Positions 5,195 through 5,447 of a DNA stretch of 5,447 nt are shown piece after piece. The stretch's first letter is position 1; each line of letters opens with the position of its first letter. Under the pieces are notes generated by a model. It saw only the letters and a list, made by a program, of their open reading frames with translations. It did no database searches and was not told where the DNA came from. Source of the stretch: Elusimicrobia bacterium RIFCSPLOWO2_01_FULL_60_11 (GTDB taxonomy: Bacteria > Elusimicrobiota > Elusimicrobia > 2-02-FULL-39-32). The stretch spans positions 2,503 through 7,949 of the forward strand of contig MGUS01000066.1 of the NCBI GenBank assembly GCA_001800085.1, in the 5' to 3' direction. The position numbers and the translations under genes were made by a program.

Positions 5195-5447
5195 ATGTCA
5201 GAGCAGCCCAATTTTGTAGGAGCCTCCTACTACGCGCTGGACGCGAAGAACCGTCTGGCCATCCCCGCCAAGATGCGCCTCTCCATCGGCAAACCCCGCG
5301 AACTCGTGCTCACCTGCGGCCTGGAAGGCTGCCTGAACCTCTATCAATCCGAAGGGTGGAAGAAGATCGGCGAGAAGCTGGAATCCATGGCTTTGAAGGA
5401 CCGCGCCGCTCACCGGGCGTTCAAGCGCATGCTCTTCGCCAGCGCCT
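5195..5447 (+). CDS. mraZ: MraZ transcriptional regulator, 3'-truncated by the window end
   Basis: 84 residues of a protein normally about 140-150 long. MraZ is a ring-forming DNA-binding protein of the AbrB/SpoVT-like double-beta-barrel type and represses its own operon at the head of the dcw (division and cell wall) cluster. The first of its two repeats is complete: FVGASYYALDAKNRLAIPAKMR, matching the family's F-x-G then D-x-K-G-R-x-x-I-P-A-K-x-R, with N19 where Gly is usual. D16 and R20 form the DxxxR DNA-contact signature. LVLTCGLEGCLNLYQSEGW and RAFKRMLFASA continue as expected up to the window end. The second DxxxR lies outside. The promoter, operator boxes and position support the assignment; rsmH (mraW) and ftsL would be expected next. 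Confidence 0.95.
   Translation, partial: MSEQPNFVGASYYALDAKNRLAIPAKMRLSIGKPRELVLTCGLEGCLNLYQSEGWKKIGEKLESMALKDRAAHRAFKRMLFASA

Overview
The window looks like chromosome of a GC-rich, diderm (Gram-negative type) bacterium. It encodes an outer-membrane beta-barrel ending in Phe, several exported proteins, a c-type cytochrome and a periplasmic copper nitrite reductase. The dense layout (ATGA and GTGA overlaps, solitary tRNAs between protein genes, no insertion sequences) suits a free-living, metabolically flexible lineage. I cannot name the phylum from this sequence. Deep-branching diderm phyla known mostly from metagenomes would fit, but that is a guess.

Region 1 (1-2375) is a nitrite-respiration module. 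It holds the 3' part of a porin-like barrel gene, a small exported Cys-rich protein of unknown function, and a class II (AniA-type) copper nitrite reductase, nirK, with every copper and catalytic residue present. All three genes are on the plus strand, with a 10-nt gap and then an ATGA overlap, so they are probably one operon. A tRNA-Phe(GAA) follows, with its promoter embedded in the 3' end of nirK. Next comes an exported fusion of a DUF1573 domain and cytochrome c, a plausible (unproven) electron-transfer partner.

Region 2 (3317-5122) is an RNA-processing unit. An extended -10 promoter drives tRNA-Val(CAC). Its encoded CCA is only 5 nt from the ATG of a coiled-coil/zinc-ribbon protein (COG1579 type). 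That gene overlaps an RNase HI-family gene, which ends 10 nt before the RNase P RNA gene (rnpB). No strong internal promoter or terminator is visible until the hairpin after rnpB. A tRNA that needs RNase P may therefore lead the transcript that ends in RNase P RNA.

Region 3 (5135-5447) is the start of what should be the division/cell-wall (dcw) cluster. It has a near-consensus sigma70 promoter, two GTGGGG boxes of MraZ-operator type, and mraZ, which is cut by the window end.

No CRISPR array, transposase, phage gene or defence system was found. The most unusual points are the tRNA-mRNA junction with the rnpB linkage, the tandem haem motifs of the DUF1573-cytochrome fusion, the small CCxxC protein coupled to nirK, and an apparent insertion in rnpB.
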